Shown: positions 1 through 9,971, numbered from the stretch's first letter. The stretch: 64,000 bases of DNA from Sphingobacterium sp. N143 (GCF_030325625.1 NZ_JACAIS010000010.1:62001-126000), one strand, 5' to 3'. The notes: a model not told the origin generated them from the letters alone. Numbers and translations are program-made.

Positions 1-242
1 ACGGCTTCAGCAAAAAAGTGGATTTGCATGGTCGGAACGATCACTCCGATGGTATTGGATCTGCCCGAAGAAAGTGAGGATGCAATTTTGTTGACACTAT
101 AGTTCAATTCCTTGGCTTTTTCCAAAACTAATTTGCGCGTACCCTCGCTAATGGTGGGTACATTGTTCAACGCACGTGAGACGGTGGAGACTGTAACTCC
201 AAGCGCACGGGCTATATCGTATATGGTGGTTTTTTTGTTCAC
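1..242 (-). CDS. LacI-family transcriptional regulator, N-terminal part (cut by window edge)
   Basis: The first 80 residues are visible, starting from a GTG codon at 242-240; an in-frame stop lies 18 nt further upstream, so GTG is the sensible start. They form a LacI-type helix-turn-helix: TTIYDIARALGVTVSTVSRA is followed by the usual hinge-helix region and then SNTIGVIVPTM, the start of the periplasmic-binding-protein-like sugar domain. The gene is divergent from the xylose operon and separated from it by 144 nt that contain a LacI-type palindrome. By inference it is the local repressor or activator of xylose use (XylR-like). The effector cannot be read because the C-terminal domain is outside the window. 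Confidence 0.9.
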   Translation of the reverse strand, partial: MNKKTTIYDIARALGVTVSTVSRALNNVPTISEGTRKLVLEKAKELNYSVNKIASSLSSGRSNTIGVIVPTMQIHFFAEA

Positions 243-302
243 GCTCCAAATTAAATAATTTTATTTAATATTTTGAAAATTCAGAAACATATCCTACTTT
301 TA

Positions 303-316
303 TGCAACCGGTTGCA
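303..316. promoter_or_regulatory. LacI-type operator palindrome in the xyl control region
   Basis: The 14-bp sequence TGCAACCGGTTGCA is a perfect palindrome with the central CG step typical of LacI-family operators. It lies 61 nt from the regulator start and 71 nt from xylB. A related, degenerate site follows at 363-378. Binding by the divergent LacI protein is inferred. Confidence 0.75.
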
Positions 317-354
317 ATTTTGTTGTCGAAAGGGGCAGGAGTTGTTTCGGTTAT

Positions 355-378
355 TATTTTTGTATAACCAGTTACAAT
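355..378 (+). promoter_or_regulatory. Putative -7 element and second degenerate operator before xylB
   Basis: TATTTTTG at 355-362 fits the Bacteroidota -7 consensus TAnnTTTG. It runs straight into TATAACCAGTTACAAT at 363-378, which matches the upstream palindrome region at 12 of 16 positions. A clear -33 TTTG at normal spacing was not found. A repressor on this second site would sit on the transcription start. xylB starts 8 nt further on without a Shine-Dalgarno sequence. Confidence 0.45.
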
Positions 379-386
379 AATTTACC

Positions 387-1871
387 ATGTATTTTTTAGG
401 TATAGATGTAGGTACTTCTTCAGTCAAGGTTTCCATTGTCGAGGCTTCTTCGCAACGTAAGGTCTGTTCAGTACAATATCCTGCTGTAGAGGCACCGATC
501 ATTTCGCTTCAGGCCAATTGGGCGGAGCAGGACCCGCTGGATTGGTGGGCCTATTTTAAGCAGGCATTATTAAAGGCCAATGCGCTGGGACTGTATGATC
601 CAAAGGCGATCAAGGCCATCGGGATCGCTTATCAGATGCACGGGCTGGTGGTGGTGGACCAGGCGCAACAGGTACTCCGCAATGCCATTATCTGGTGCGA
701 CAGCCGGGCGGTTGAGCTGGGAAATACTGCTTTTGAAGAAATGGGGCGGTCCTTTAATCTGACCCATCACCTGAATTCACCGGGAAACTTCACTGCTTCT
801 AAACTGGCCTGGGTGAAAGCGAATGAGCCTGAGGTCTATCAAAAGATTGATAAGATCATGTTGCCGGGGGATTTTATAGCCATGAAACTTTCAGGGCAGA
901 TAACGACATCCATATCTGCTTTGTCGGAGGGTATTTTTTGGGATTTTCAGGAGAATGAGCTGTCTCGGTCGGTCATGGACTACTATGGTTTTGACCACAG
1001 CCTGATTCCAGCTGTTCAGCCTGTTTTTTCGGAACACGGAAAGATTCTGCCAGCAGTGGCTGATGAGCTGGGCCTGTCCAGACAGGTGACCATCAACTAT
1101 AAGGCTGGAGACCAGCCCAACAATGCGCTTTCCCTGAATGTGCTCGAACCTGGCGAGGTTGCTGCCACGGCGGGTACCTCAGGGGTGATCTATGGAGTCA
1201 GCGATCAGCTCATTGCTGATCGGGAATCGCGGGTCAATACTTTTGCTCACGTCAACTATGGGGAGCATGCTGTTCGGACGGGTGTGCTGCTCTGTATCAA
1301 TGGTACGGGGATCATGAATAGCTGGGGCCGAAAACTGGTGGGGGCTGATCTTTCTTATGAGCAGATCAACAGTAGGGCTGCCGAATCCCCGATAGGGAGC
1401 CGGGGACTACAGGTTATCCCTTTTGGAAATGGGGCCGAGCGTATGCTGAATAATCAATCGGTGGGTGCATCGATGACGGGGATTGATTTAAACCGGCATC
1501 AGGTGAGCGATATTTTGCGCGCGATACAGGAGGGGATTGCTTATGCTTTTCGCTATGGCCTGGATATTATGCGTGAAAATGGTCTGTTTCCGCAAATGAT
1601 CCGTGCTGGGCATGCCAATCTCTTCTTGAGTGCGGTATTCCGTGAATCTTTTGTGGGGGTGACCGACGTTCCTGTAGAGATCTTCGATCATGACGGCAGT
1701 GTTGGGGCGGCCTTGGGGGCTGGGATCGGGAGCGGTTATTACAGGGATTTCAAAGAAGCTTTCCATACGCTTAAACCGGTTTATACGGTGCAGCCGAATG
1801 ATGTGGATCAGCATGAAGAAAATTATCAACAGTGGAAGGAAACTTTAAATGCAATAATCAATATAAAATAA
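387..1871 (+). CDS. xylB: Xylulokinase (FGGY carbohydrate kinase)
   Basis: This enzyme phosphorylates D-xylulose to xylulose 5-phosphate with ATP in the cytoplasm. The 494 residues match the usual length of XylB. The N-terminal FGGY domain opens with the phosphate-binding loop [12 protein letters not shown] and carries MHGLVVVD and WCDSRA. The sequence [11 protein letters not shown] places the catalytic-base Asp at about residue 242. The C-terminal domain contains the ATP-site signatures GTSGVIYG and [10 protein letters not shown]. It is the first gene of the operon and is separated from xylA by one base. Control by the upstream LacI-type sites is likely. Other FGGY sugar kinases are possible from the fold alone, but the xylA neighbour settles the substrate. 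Confidence 0.96.
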   Translation: MYFLGIDVGTSSVKVSIVEASSQRKVCSVQYPAVEAPIISLQANWAEQDPLDWWAYFKQALLKANALGLYDPKAIKAIGIAYQMHGLVVVDQAQQVLRNAIIWCDSRAVELGNTAFEEMGRSFNLTHHLNSPGNFTASKLAWVKANEPEVYQKIDKIMLPGDFIAMKLSGQITTSISALSEGIFWDFQENELSRSVMDYYGFDHSLIPAVQPVFSEHGKILPAVADELGLSRQVTINYKAGDQPNNALSLNVLEPGEVAATAGTSGVIYGVSDQLIADRESRVNTFAHVNYGEHAVRTGVLLCINGTGIMNSWGRKLVGADLSYEQINSRAAESPIGSRGLQVIPFGNGAERMLNNQSVGASMTGIDLNRHQVSDILRAIQEGIAYAFRYGLDIMRENGLFPQMIRAGHANLFLSAVFRESFVGVTDVPVEIFDHDGSVGAALGAGIGSGYYRDFKEAFHTLKPVYTVQPNDVDQHEENYQQWKETLNAIINIK

Positions 1872-1872
1872 G

Positions 1873-3201
1873 ATGAATATTATCAAAGGACAGAAAGAAT
1901 TTTTTAAAGGAATTGAACAGATACAATTCGAAGGAAAAGAGAGCAAAAACCCAATGGCTTTTCGTTATTACAATCCCAAACAGCTTGTTGCCGGGAAGAC
2001 CATGGAAGAATATTTTAAGTTTGCCTGTGCTTACTGGCATTCTTTTAATGGTGATGGTTCGGATCCCTTTGGAGGCCCTACGCATCAGTTTCCTTGGGAT
2101 GAGAGCAGCGATGCGATGACAAGAGCAAAGGATAAGATGGATGCGGCTTTTGAATTTATCAGCAAGATGAATATTCCATACTATTGTTTTCATGATGTGG
2201 ACTTGGTGGATTACACGGACAATGTGCTGGAAAATGAAAAAAGACTGGCTACCATCGTGGATTATGCCAAAGAGAAGCAGCAGGCCAGTGGTATCAAGCT
2301 TCTTTGGGGGACAGCCAATCTGTTTAGCCATAAGCGTTATATGAACGGTGCTGCTACGAATCCGGATTTTCAGGTGCTGGCACATGGGGCTGCACAGGTC
2401 AAAGCGGCATTGGATGCGACCATCGCGCTGGGAGGTGAAAATTATGTGTTCTGGGGTGGCAGGGAAGGTTACATGAGCTTGCTGAATACCAATATGAAAC
2501 GCGAGCAGGAGCATCTTGCTCAGTTTTTACATATGGCCAAAGATTATGCGCGCAAAAATGGCTTTAAAGGTACTTTCTTTATCGAGCCCAAACCTTGTGA
2601 ACCGACCAAACATCAGTATGATTATGATGCTGCCACTGTATTGGGCTTCTTAAGACAATACGACCTTTTGGATGATTTCAAGCTGAACCTGGAAGTAAAC
2701 CATGCTACCTTGGCCGGACATACTTTTCAGCATGAGCTACAGGTCGCCATCGACGCGGGAAAACTAGGTTCTATCGATGCAAACCGTGGCGATTATCAGA
2801 ACGGATGGGACACGGATCAATTTCCAAATGATATCAATGAGCTGACCGAAGCAATGCTGATCATTTTGGAAGGTGGCGGATTTCAGGGCGGAGGGGTTAA
2901 CTTCGATGCCAAAATCCGTAGAAATTCAACGGATGCTGAAGATTTGTTCTATGCTCATATCGGTGGTATGGATCTTTTTGCCCGGGCACTGATCACGGCC
3001 GAACGTATACTGGAAGATTCCGAATATCGTAAAATAAGGGCAGATCGCTATGCTTCTTTTGACAGCGGGCATGGGGCTTCTTTTGAAAAACGGGCGTTGA
3101 CCTTGGAGGGCTTAAGGGATTTAGCCGTGGAATTTGGCGAGCCGCAGACCATTAGTGGCAAACAGGAGTATTTAGAAAATTTGATCAACAGATATATATA
3201 G
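1873..3201 (+). CDS. xylA: Xylose isomerase
   Basis: This TIM-barrel enzyme interconverts D-xylose and D-xylulose using two divalent metals. The 442-residue length is typical of the long (class II) group. Visible signatures are CFHDVDLVD (catalytic His107, Asp110), [38 protein letters not shown] and [20 protein letters not shown], which together hold the metal ligands. It starts one base after the xylB stop, so translation is probably coupled. It supplies the substrate of XylB. Confidence 0.98.
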   Translation: MNIIKGQKEFFKGIEQIQFEGKESKNPMAFRYYNPKQLVAGKTMEEYFKFACAYWHSFNGDGSDPFGGPTHQFPWDESSDAMTRAKDKMDAAFEFISKMNIPYYCFHDVDLVDYTDNVLENEKRLATIVDYAKEKQQASGIKLLWGTANLFSHKRYMNGAATNPDFQVLAHGAAQVKAALDATIALGGENYVFWGGREGYMSLLNTNMKREQEHLAQFLHMAKDYARKNGFKGTFFIEPKPCEPTKHQYDYDAATVLGFLRQYDLLDDFKLNLEVNHATLAGHTFQHELQVAIDAGKLGSIDANRGDYQNGWDTDQFPNDINELTEAMLIILEGGGFQGGGVNFDAKIRRNSTDAEDLFYAHIGGMDLFARALITAERILEDSEYRKIRADRYASFDSGHGASFEKRALTLEGLRDLAVEFGEPQTISGKQEYLENLINRYI

Positions 3202-3253
3202 TTTTGTAAAATATTTCTATATTAGGCGATCAAATTAAACCAATGACCAACAC

Positions 3254-4930
3254 ATGAATAATTATTTAAGCACAAAAGATTACATCGTTTTCCTGATATA
3301 CTTTGTCATTGTAGCAGGCTATGGATTATGGGTGTATTACCGGAAAAAGTCGGAGTCGGTAGGTTCCAAAGATTATTTCCTTGCGGAAGGGTCTTTAACC
3401 TGGTGGGCTATCGGGGCTTCGCTCATTGCGTCCAACATTTCTGCCGAGCAATTTATCGGTATGAGTGGTTCGGGCTTCAAGATGGGGCTTGCCATTGCGA
3501 CTTATGAGTGGATGGCGGCAATTACACTGATTGTGGTTGCGGTATTTTTCATACCCGTCTATCTCAAGAACAAGATCTTTACGATGCCACAATTTCTGCA
3601 CAAGCGCTATAATGGTACGGTTGCAATGATCATGGCTGTATTCTGGTTGCTTTTATATGTCGTGGTCAACCTGACATCCATTCTTTACCTGGGCGCGATT
3701 GCCGTGAGCAGTATCTCGGGGATCAGCCTGGAAGCCTGTATGTATGCGATTGCTATCTTTGCTGTGATCATTACCCTGGGCGGGATGAAGGTCATTGGTT
3801 ATACTGATATTATTCAGGTTTTCTTTTTGGTATTGGGTGGCCTGGCGACGACTTACCTGGCGCTGAACCTGGTGTCTGAGCACTATGGTGGCTCGGGGAT
3901 ATTACAGGGCTATCACCTGATGACGGAGAAAGCTTCGGATCACTTTCATATGATCCTGGACCGCAAAAATGAAAATTACCTGGATCTGCCTGGTCTGACA
4001 GTGCTGATCGGTGGTATGTGGATTGTCAATCTGAATTATTGGGGCTGTAATCAGTACATTACGCAAAGAGCCTTGGGAGCTGATCTGAAGACTGCCCGTA
4101 ACGGGATCTTATTTGCTGCATTCCTGAAGTTATTGATGCCGATTATTGTGGTGTTGCCTGGAATTGCGGCATATGTGATGTGGAAAGATGGTCTGTTTCA
4201 AAATGAAATGATGCAGCATGGTGAAGTCAACCCTGATCACGCCTATCCGGTCTTGTTAAACTTATTGCCTGCCGGGCTGAAAGGACTTTCCTTTGCGGCA
4301 TTGACTGCAGCAGTGGTAGCTTCATTGGCTGGTAAGGCAAACAGTATTGCAACAATCTTTTCACTGGATATCTATAAAAAGGTATTCAATACGGAAGCAT
4401 CGGACAAAAAACTGGTCAATATCGGAAAGATCACTGTCATTGTGGCGATGATCTTGGCCGTCATCATTGCTCCACATCTGGGGATTGACAAAAAAGGAGG
4501 CTTCCAATATATCCAGGAGTATACCGGATTTGTGTCACCAGGTATTTTCGCCATGTTTATCTTAGGTTTTTTCTGGAAAAAAACAACTTCCAATGCTGCG
4601 CTTTTCGCAACAATTGGTGGGTTCATACTCTCGATTATTTTCAAAAAACTACCTGACTGGACAGATCTTTCTTTCTTGGCATCTACCGGTTTCTCGATTC
4701 CGAATCCAACGACAGGGATTTATGAGATTCCATTTTTGGATCGCATGGGTTTTGTTTTTGTGATCTGTATCGTTGGAATGCTGATCATCAGCCTGATCGA
4801 CAACAAACGTGGTGTAGTGCCTCAAGGTCTGGAGGTTGATACAACGATGTTTAAAACACATAAGGCCTTTTTGGTGGGTGCATTGCTTGTGGCTTTATTG
4901 GTCACAGCGCTGTATTCGATTTATTGGTAA
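3254..4930 (+). CDS. Sodium:solute symporter (SSS family), probable xylose importer
   Basis: An inner-membrane transporter of 558 residues with about 14 hydrophobic helices, as in SGLT-type sodium/sugar symporters. The start LSTKDYIVFLIYFVIVAGYG, the segment SLTWWAIGASLIASNISAEQ and the GLSFAALTAAVVASLAGKAN region are typical of the family and contribute to Na+ and sugar sites. It lies 52 nt behind xylA in the same direction with no terminator in between, so it is part of the xylose operon. Uptake of xylose with Na+ is inferred from that context; the sugar cannot be read from sequence alone. Confidence 0.9.
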   Translation: MNNYLSTKDYIVFLIYFVIVAGYGLWVYYRKKSESVGSKDYFLAEGSLTWWAIGASLIASNISAEQFIGMSGSGFKMGLAIATYEWMAAITLIVVAVFFIPVYLKNKIFTMPQFLHKRYNGTVAMIMAVFWLLLYVVVNLTSILYLGAIAVSSISGISLEACMYAIAIFAVIITLGGMKVIGYTDIIQVFFLVLGGLATTYLALNLVSEHYGGSGILQGYHLMTEKASDHFHMILDRKNENYLDLPGLTVLIGGMWIVNLNYWGCNQYITQRALGADLKTARNGILFAAFLKLLMPIIVVLPGIAAYVMWKDGLFQNEMMQHGEVNPDHAYPVLLNLLPAGLKGLSFAALTAAVVASLAGKANSIATIFSLDIYKKVFNTEASDKKLVNIGKITVIVAMILAVIIAPHLGIDKKGGFQYIQEYTGFVSPGIFAMFILGFFWKKTTSNAALFATIGGFILSIIFKKLPDWTDLSFLASTGFSIPNPTTGIYEIPFLDRMGFVFVICIVGMLIISLIDNKRGVVPQGLEVDTTMFKTHKAFLVGALLVALLVTALYSIYW

Positions 4931-4956
4931 TTTAACGACCGCCAAAAAGCCATCAG

Positions 4957-4995
4957 AAAAGCTCCTGTCATTCATTTTGATAGGAGCTTTTCTTT
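4957..4995 (+). terminator. Rho-independent terminator of the xyl operon
   Basis: Arms 4957-4970 and 4978-4991 (AAAAGCTCCTGTCA / TGATAGGAGCTTTT) form a stem of about 14 bp with one G-T pair, starting 27 nt after the symporter stop. T-rich sequence follows. Confidence 0.85.
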
Positions 4996-5271
4996 CATTA
5001 TCCTGTCCTGTTTTTATTGATCATGGATAATCCTGAGCTGCTGTTCGCTGTGTAAAATGGTTATACCCAGTGTAAATCTTAAAAAATACCTATATTGTCT
5101 GATGAAAAAAACGTGCTGTGGTCATCCAGCCTACTGGCTGTGTCTAGCCTGCCCTGCCTGATTTTTATCATGCAGTTGGGGAGGTATCATGAAGCAGGCA
5201 TCGCTGATGATGAAAGACTGAGCGTATCAATCCTAATTTATAATCTATATTGAACCCATAACGAGTTACAG
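4996..5271 (+). other. Gap with a possible coding remnant
   Basis: No intact gene is seen here. One frame stays open from 5083 to the stop at 5251-5253 without a start codon at its head. It reads as a hydrophobic segment followed by a charged stretch (VLWSSSLLAVSSLPCLIFIM, then QLGRYHEAGIADDERL), the look of the end of a membrane protein. It may be a leftover of a deleted gene or chance. The promoter of the following gamma-glutamyltranspeptidase gene should also lie here but no good match was found. Confidence 0.3.
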
Positions 5272-7227
5272 ATGAAAAGAAGATACTTGTCCTTATTGCC
5301 TACTGTTGCGGTTGTGCTGGCCGCATTTGTACCTATGCAGGGGAAGGCGCAACGTACCCAAAAACCTCCTTTGCATGGAAAACATTGGATGGCTATTACC
5401 GGCAAACCTTTGGCGGCAACCGCCGGGGCGCAGCTGTTCCAGCAAGGCGGAAATGCCGTGGATGCGGCATGTGCCATGCTTGCGGCCACTTGTACCATGT
5501 GGGATGTATTGAGCTGGGGCGGTGAGACACAGGCTTTAATCTATCATCCGAAGCTGAAGAAAGTGATCGCCATTAATGCCTTGGGTGTAGCTCCAACGGG
5601 TGCGACGGTGGATTTCTTTCGATCAAAAGGGTATGAATTTCCGCCAGAATATGGTCCTCTTGCCGCTGTGACTCCGGGTACTCCTGGCGGATTATGTCAT
5701 ATGCTGGCCAATTATGGTACCAAGAGTTTGGCAGAGGTACTGGCTCCGGCAATGGAAATGGCTGCAGGGTATCCCATTGATGCACAGACGGCCAACAGTA
5801 TCGAACGGGGCAAAGATCGCATCAAAGAATGGCCATACAGCAAAAAAGTATTTTTGGTCCATGAAGGAAAAGAACGGGAAGCGCCTGAGGCGGGTGAACT
5901 GTTTGTTCAGAAAGATCTCCTTCAGACTTTAACGAAGCTTGTCGAAGCTGAAAAGGAGGCCATCACGGCAGGGAAAGATCGAAAATCAGCCATCATGGCT
6001 GCCTATGACCGTTTTTATAAAGGTGATATTGCCGATGAATTTGTCCGGGGCAGTAGCGAACAGGGGGGCTTGATCACAAAAGAGGACCTGGCCAACTGGA
6101 AGCCTATAGAGGAAGAACCTTTGCATGTCAACTATAAGGGAATTGATGTCTATAAACTGCAGGAATGGACCCAGGGGCCAGCGATGTTGCAGAGCCTGCA
6201 GTTGTTGAAAAATTTTGATCTCAAGGCCATGGGCTACAATTCTGCGCCTTATATCCATACCTTATATCAAGTGATGAACCTCGCCTTTGCCGATAGGGAT
6301 TTTTATTATGGCGATCCTTATACAGAGCACAGGGCTCCTATTCAGGGCTTGTTAAGTGATGCATATGCAAAGGCAAGGGCAGCAATGATTGACCCGCAGC
6401 ACAATAATCCGGCGGTATCTCCGGGTGATCCTTATCCATATGAAGGCAAAAAAAATCCGTATAAGGCTTTGTTGCAACAGCGCAGTCAGCAATTTGCACC
6501 CAATAGTGAGCAGAAAAAGGATTTTGTTCCCAAGCATGATGTGAGTGCCATGTCTGCACCATCTGCAGGATCAGCAGCAGCTCCCTTGGCCTCTTTGCCA
6601 ACGGATAGTATTTATATGGATCGTCTGCTGCGTGGTACGACAACGGTGGAAGCTGCAGATGCTGAGGGCTGGGTCGTGTCGATCACCCCCAGCGGCGGTT
6701 GGCTGCCGGCATGTATCGCAGGAAATACGGGTGTGGGAATGAGCCAGCGCATACAAAGTTTTGTGCTGGATTCCTTGATCAATCCATTTAATGTTATAGC
6801 ACCGGGCAAACGGCCAAGGGTGACGCTTACTCCTTCCTTGGCCTTAAAGGGAGATAAACCTTATCTTTCTTTTGCTGTGCAGGGGGGGGATACACAGGAC
6901 CAGAACCTCTTGCAGTTCTTTTTGAATATGGTGGAATTTGATATGACACCACAGCAGGCCAGTGAGGCCCCAAATATCAATAGCAACCAGCTTTGGCTGT
7001 CTTTGGGCGGGACGAAGGTCGATGACCGAAAACCACGGTCAGGAAGCTTGCTGCTGGATAAGCGCACGACAGAAGCAACCATCAAACAGCTCAAAAAGAT
7101 GGGGTATAGTATACAGTTGGGCGAACGTACCAGCGGTCCCATCAATGCGATCTATTTTGATCAGAACCATGGTACACTTTGGGGAGGGAGCAGCAATAAT
7201 GGTGAAGATTATGGTATTGGATGGTAG
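5272..7227 (+). CDS. ggt: Gamma-glutamyltranspeptidase, secreted
   Basis: Cleaves and transfers the gamma-glutamyl group of glutathione and related compounds, normally in the periplasm. A signal peptide is visible (LLPTVAVVLAAFVPMQGKA). The large-subunit signatures FQQGGNAVDAACAM and AVTPGTPGGLCHM follow. The self-cleavage site and nucleophile lie in RGTTTVEAADAEG (Thr456-458), so the large subunit is about 455 and the small about 195 residues. LINPFNVIAPGKRPRVTLTP and the Gly-Gly pair in AVQGGDTQDQN belong to the small subunit. The 651 residues are somewhat longer than the Escherichia coli enzyme, with an insertion before the nucleophile (about residues 400-445, Pro/Ser/Ala rich). It stands alone, with the next gene 55 nt downstream. 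Confidence 0.93.
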   Translation: MKRRYLSLLPTVAVVLAAFVPMQGKAQRTQKPPLHGKHWMAITGKPLAATAGAQLFQQGGNAVDAACAMLAATCTMWDVLSWGGETQALIYHPKLKKVIAINALGVAPTGATVDFFRSKGYEFPPEYGPLAAVTPGTPGGLCHMLANYGTKSLAEVLAPAMEMAAGYPIDAQTANSIERGKDRIKEWPYSKKVFLVHEGKEREAPEAGELFVQKDLLQTLTKLVEAEKEAITAGKDRKSAIMAAYDRFYKGDIADEFVRGSSEQGGLITKEDLANWKPIEEEPLHVNYKGIDVYKLQEWTQGPAMLQSLQLLKNFDLKAMGYNSAPYIHTLYQVMNLAFADRDFYYGDPYTEHRAPIQGLLSDAYAKARAAMIDPQHNNPAVSPGDPYPYEGKKNPYKALLQQRSQQFAPNSEQKKDFVPKHDVSAMSAPSAGSAAAPLASLPTDSIYMDRLLRGTTTVEAADAEGWVVSITPSGGWLPACIAGNTGVGMSQRIQSFVLDSLINPFNVIAPGKRPRVTLTPSLALKGDKPYLSFAVQGGDTQDQNLLQFFLNMVEFDMTPQQASEAPNINSNQLWLSLGGTKVDDRKPRSGSLLLDKRTTEATIKQLKKMGYSIQLGERTSGPINAIYFDQNHGTLWGGSSNNGEDYGIGW

Positions 7228-7282
7228 GTTTTGTTATCTCCCCGCTATTTGGTATCTTACGTACTGATCAAAAAGGAGCTAT

Positions 7283-7891
7283 ATGGTTATGGAGGTTGGT
7301 GTCAGTAAATATTCTTTTGTCTTTCAACCTGATGCGGCAGGCATAGATTTGGTGGCAGGCTATAAGCAACGCTTAAGAACAGCCCTGGCGGAGCGCTTTC
7401 CCGATAAGAGCAAAGGCTGGTACCACAGCTGCAATTCCAAAGCGCATGTGACCATATGTGCCTTTGGGGCGAACGAGGAGAAACTGGCACTGGCGATGGT
7501 CGAGCTGCAGAAAGCACTCTGTTATGAGCATAGTCAATATGTTTATTTTGATCATTTTGCGGCTTTTGCCGGCGGGGCATTTTATATTGCGCCCACGGTG
7601 CATGCCCGAAGCTACCTCAGGGACCGGGCCCGCAAAGTAATCCGGGCATTGGATCGGTTTGACCTGATGGAAATCAGTGATGAGCCGCATATTTCTATCG
7701 GACGCCGGCTAGAACCAGAGAAAATTGCCGTGGCAGATGAGGTCCTGCGCACGGTGGACCTGAGCTTTATGTGCTCGGGTGTACATGTACGCCGATTTAA
7801 TGCTGATCTGGGGCAATATGAAGTGATAGATTTTGTCAAATTCGGCAATCAATCCAAAGAAAATATAGGTCAGCTATCATTTAAATTCTAA
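7283..7891 (+). CDS. 2H phosphoesterase superfamily protein (2'-5' RNA ligase-like)
   Basis: Two H-x-T/S motifs, HVTICAF near residue 55 and HISIGR near residue 137, are the paired catalytic histidines of the 2H phosphoesterase/LigT fold, which handles cyclic phosphate or 2'-5' linkages in RNA or nucleotides. The length of 202 residues fits. The substrate cannot be told. It follows ggt by 55 nt in the same direction and may be cotranscribed, though no shared role is evident. Confidence 0.8.
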   Translation: MVMEVGVSKYSFVFQPDAAGIDLVAGYKQRLRTALAERFPDKSKGWYHSCNSKAHVTICAFGANEEKLALAMVELQKALCYEHSQYVYFDHFAAFAGGAFYIAPTVHARSYLRDRARKVIRALDRFDLMEISDEPHISIGRRLEPEKIAVADEVLRTVDLSFMCSGVHVRRFNADLGQYEVIDFVKFGNQSKENIGQLSFKF

Positions 7892-7974
7892 TTATATGTC
7901 CGTTTAATTGTCTAATCGTGTAAAGCTTTTTATCTTTAACCCAGCAATAGAAGATATTGTCCTTACAGTTAGCT

Positions 7975-9852
7975 ATGCATCACGACGACTCCCATCATAA
8001 ATCATTATCGGATATCCATGAAAGTGTGGATGTCAATCAAGGAAAATCCAAGTTCAAAAAAGTACTCAGTTTTTTTGGTCCCGCTTATTTGATCAGTGTG
8101 GGATATATGGATCCGGGCAACTGGGCCACCGATCTTGCTGGCGGGAGCCAGTTTGGTTATGCGCTGATCTGGGTGTTGTTAATGAGCAATATCATGGCGC
8201 TGTTGCTGCAGAACCTATGTGCACGACTGGGAATCGTACGGGGTAAGGACCTGGCGCAATGTAATCGTGAGACCTATCCCAAACGGATGAATTTTGTGCT
8301 GTATGTGCTGGCAGAGATTGCAATTGCTGCCTGTGATCTTGCTGAGGTGCTGGGGATGGCGATCGGGCTCAACCTGCTTTTTGGTATCGATCTGCTCTGG
8401 GGGGTATTGATCAGCTTTGCGGATACTTTTTTATTGCTTTATCTCCAAAAGTTGGGGATGCGCAAAATGGAACTCTTTATCATCGGTCTGATATCGATGA
8501 TCGGTATGTGCTTTATGGTGGAGATGTTTTTGGCGAAACCGGATTTTGCGGAAGTGGCAACGGGATTTATACCGAGTATTCCGAATAGTGCGGCGCTTTA
8601 TATTGCCATTGGTATTATCGGAGCCACGGTCATGCCACACAATCTGTACTTACATTCCGCACTTGTGCAAACACGGAAAATTGACCGGAATGAACTGTCT
8701 ATCCGGAAATCGCTGAAATATAATTTTTGGGATAGTGCCATAGCCTTGAATTTGGCCTTTTTGGTCAATGCGGCCATCTTGATCCTTGCAGCATCAGTCT
8801 TTCACAAGAATGGCATGCATGATGTGGCCGAACTGGAAGATGCGTATCATTTATTGGGCAATCTTTTAGGTACGGAATGGGCTTCGAAGCTGTTTGCTGT
8901 GGCCTTAATTTTGGCTGGACAAAGTTCCACGGTAACGGGTACGCTCGCCGGGCAGATTGTGATGGAGGGATATCTCCGTCTACGCATTAGCCCGACACTG
9001 CGCCGGATCATTACCCGGTTGCTGGCGATCATACCTGCGGTATTGGTGATCCTGATTTCTGGGGAAGGAAGGGTAGGGCAGTTACTGATTTTTAGTCAAG
9101 TGATCCTGAGCATGCAACTGGCATTTGCGGTGATCCCGCTGATACATTTTGTGAGCGACCGGTCTAAAATGGGAACGTTCGCCATTAATCCCCTGACGAA
9201 GATTTTTGCCTGGATGATTGCCGCAATAATTGCGGTGTTAAATTTCAAGCTGGTGTATGATGAGGTTGTCGGCTGGATCAGTGAGGCAAACAATCCGCTT
9301 GTCACCGTGTTTCTTATTGTGGGGGCTTTAGGTCTATTTTGCCTACTGGTGATGACCGTGATCTATCCTATTTTACGTAAATCAAAACCTATTGAATTGG
9401 AAGTACACCCACCATTTGAAGCTTTACATTTTGAAGATAAGGGATCTTTCAAGAAGGTCGTGATTGCGCTGGATTTCTCCAATTCTGACCAAAAGGTGAT
9501 CCAATATGCTTTGCAGCTATCCCATGCTGACACGACATTTGTGGTGGTTCATATTGTGGAAAGTGCATCGGTGAAGTATACGGGCGAGTCTACGGATGAT
9601 TTTGAGTCCCGCCAAGATTTGGAACGATTGAAACTATATGCCGACTTTTTGTTGTCAAAGGGGCACCAGACGGAGTATGAACTGGGGTATAACAATCGGA
9701 TCAAGAGTATTGCGGCACTGTGTGAGAAATACCGGGCGGATCTGCTGGTGGTCGGAAGCCATGGACATACCGGGGTGAAAGACTTTGTCTTTGGTGAGAC
9801 GGTCAACAAGTTGCGCCATGCGGTAAAAGTTCCTGTGTTTATCGCGCAATAG
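7975..9852 (+). CDS. NRAMP-family divalent metal transporter fused to a universal stress protein domain
   Basis: The first 470 or so residues are an NRAMP/MntH-type proton-coupled Mn2+/Fe2+ importer with about 11 membrane helices. The metal-site motif DPGNWATDLAGG is in helix 1 and MPHNLYLHS in helix 6. After a short linker, the last roughly 145 residues are a UspA domain (FKKVVIALDFSN at its start, then VVGSHGHTGVKDFVFGETV, an ATP-binding G-2x-G-9x-G-(S/T)-like loop). ATG at 7975 is preferred over an in-frame TTG six codons upstream. The total of 625 residues exceeds plain MntH (about 410-440), entirely because of the fusion. By inference the cytoplasmic Usp domain senses nucleotide or stress and modulates transport. 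Confidence 0.92.
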   Translation: MHHDDSHHKSLSDIHESVDVNQGKSKFKKVLSFFGPAYLISVGYMDPGNWATDLAGGSQFGYALIWVLLMSNIMALLLQNLCARLGIVRGKDLAQCNRETYPKRMNFVLYVLAEIAIAACDLAEVLGMAIGLNLLFGIDLLWGVLISFADTFLLLYLQKLGMRKMELFIIGLISMIGMCFMVEMFLAKPDFAEVATGFIPSIPNSAALYIAIGIIGATVMPHNLYLHSALVQTRKIDRNELSIRKSLKYNFWDSAIALNLAFLVNAAILILAASVFHKNGMHDVAELEDAYHLLGNLLGTEWASKLFAVALILAGQSSTVTGTLAGQIVMEGYLRLRISPTLRRIITRLLAIIPAVLVILISGEGRVGQLLIFSQVILSMQLAFAVIPLIHFVSDRSKMGTFAINPLTKIFAWMIAAIIAVLNFKLVYDEVVGWISEANNPLVTVFLIVGALGLFCLLVMTVIYPILRKSKPIELEVHPPFEALHFEDKGSFKKVVIALDFSNSDQKVIQYALQLSHADTTFVVVHIVESASVKYTGESTDDFESRQDLERLKLYADFLLSKGHQTEYELGYNNRIKSIAALCEKYRADLLVVGSHGHTGVKDFVFGETVNKLRHAVKVPVFIAQ

Positions 9853-9946
9853 TCGTTTAGATGCTGTTGGACAGCACAACTGTTGATACACTGTAATTTT
9901 ATTCAGGAAAAAGTGCGGCAAGGGTCGGTAAATTCTAAATAATTCT

Positions 9947-9954
9947 TATTTTTG
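9947..9954 (+). promoter_or_regulatory. -7 promoter element of the purF-like gene
   Basis: TATTTTTG matches TAnnTTTG exactly and lies 17 nt before the ATG, implying a very short leader. No convincing -33 TTTG at 18-20 nt upstream is visible. Confidence 0.5.
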
Positions 9955-9971
9955 CGTCATCAAATCAAGAT

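Noticed and set aside
1858-2514. Minus-strand frame of 218 residues over xylA
   Set aside because: It is antisense to the strongly supported xylose isomerase gene and has no motif of its own.
7957-7974. TTG start six codons upstream for the NRAMP-Usp gene
   Set aside because: ATG at 7975 gives the usual His/Asp-rich N-terminus and needs no rare start codon.
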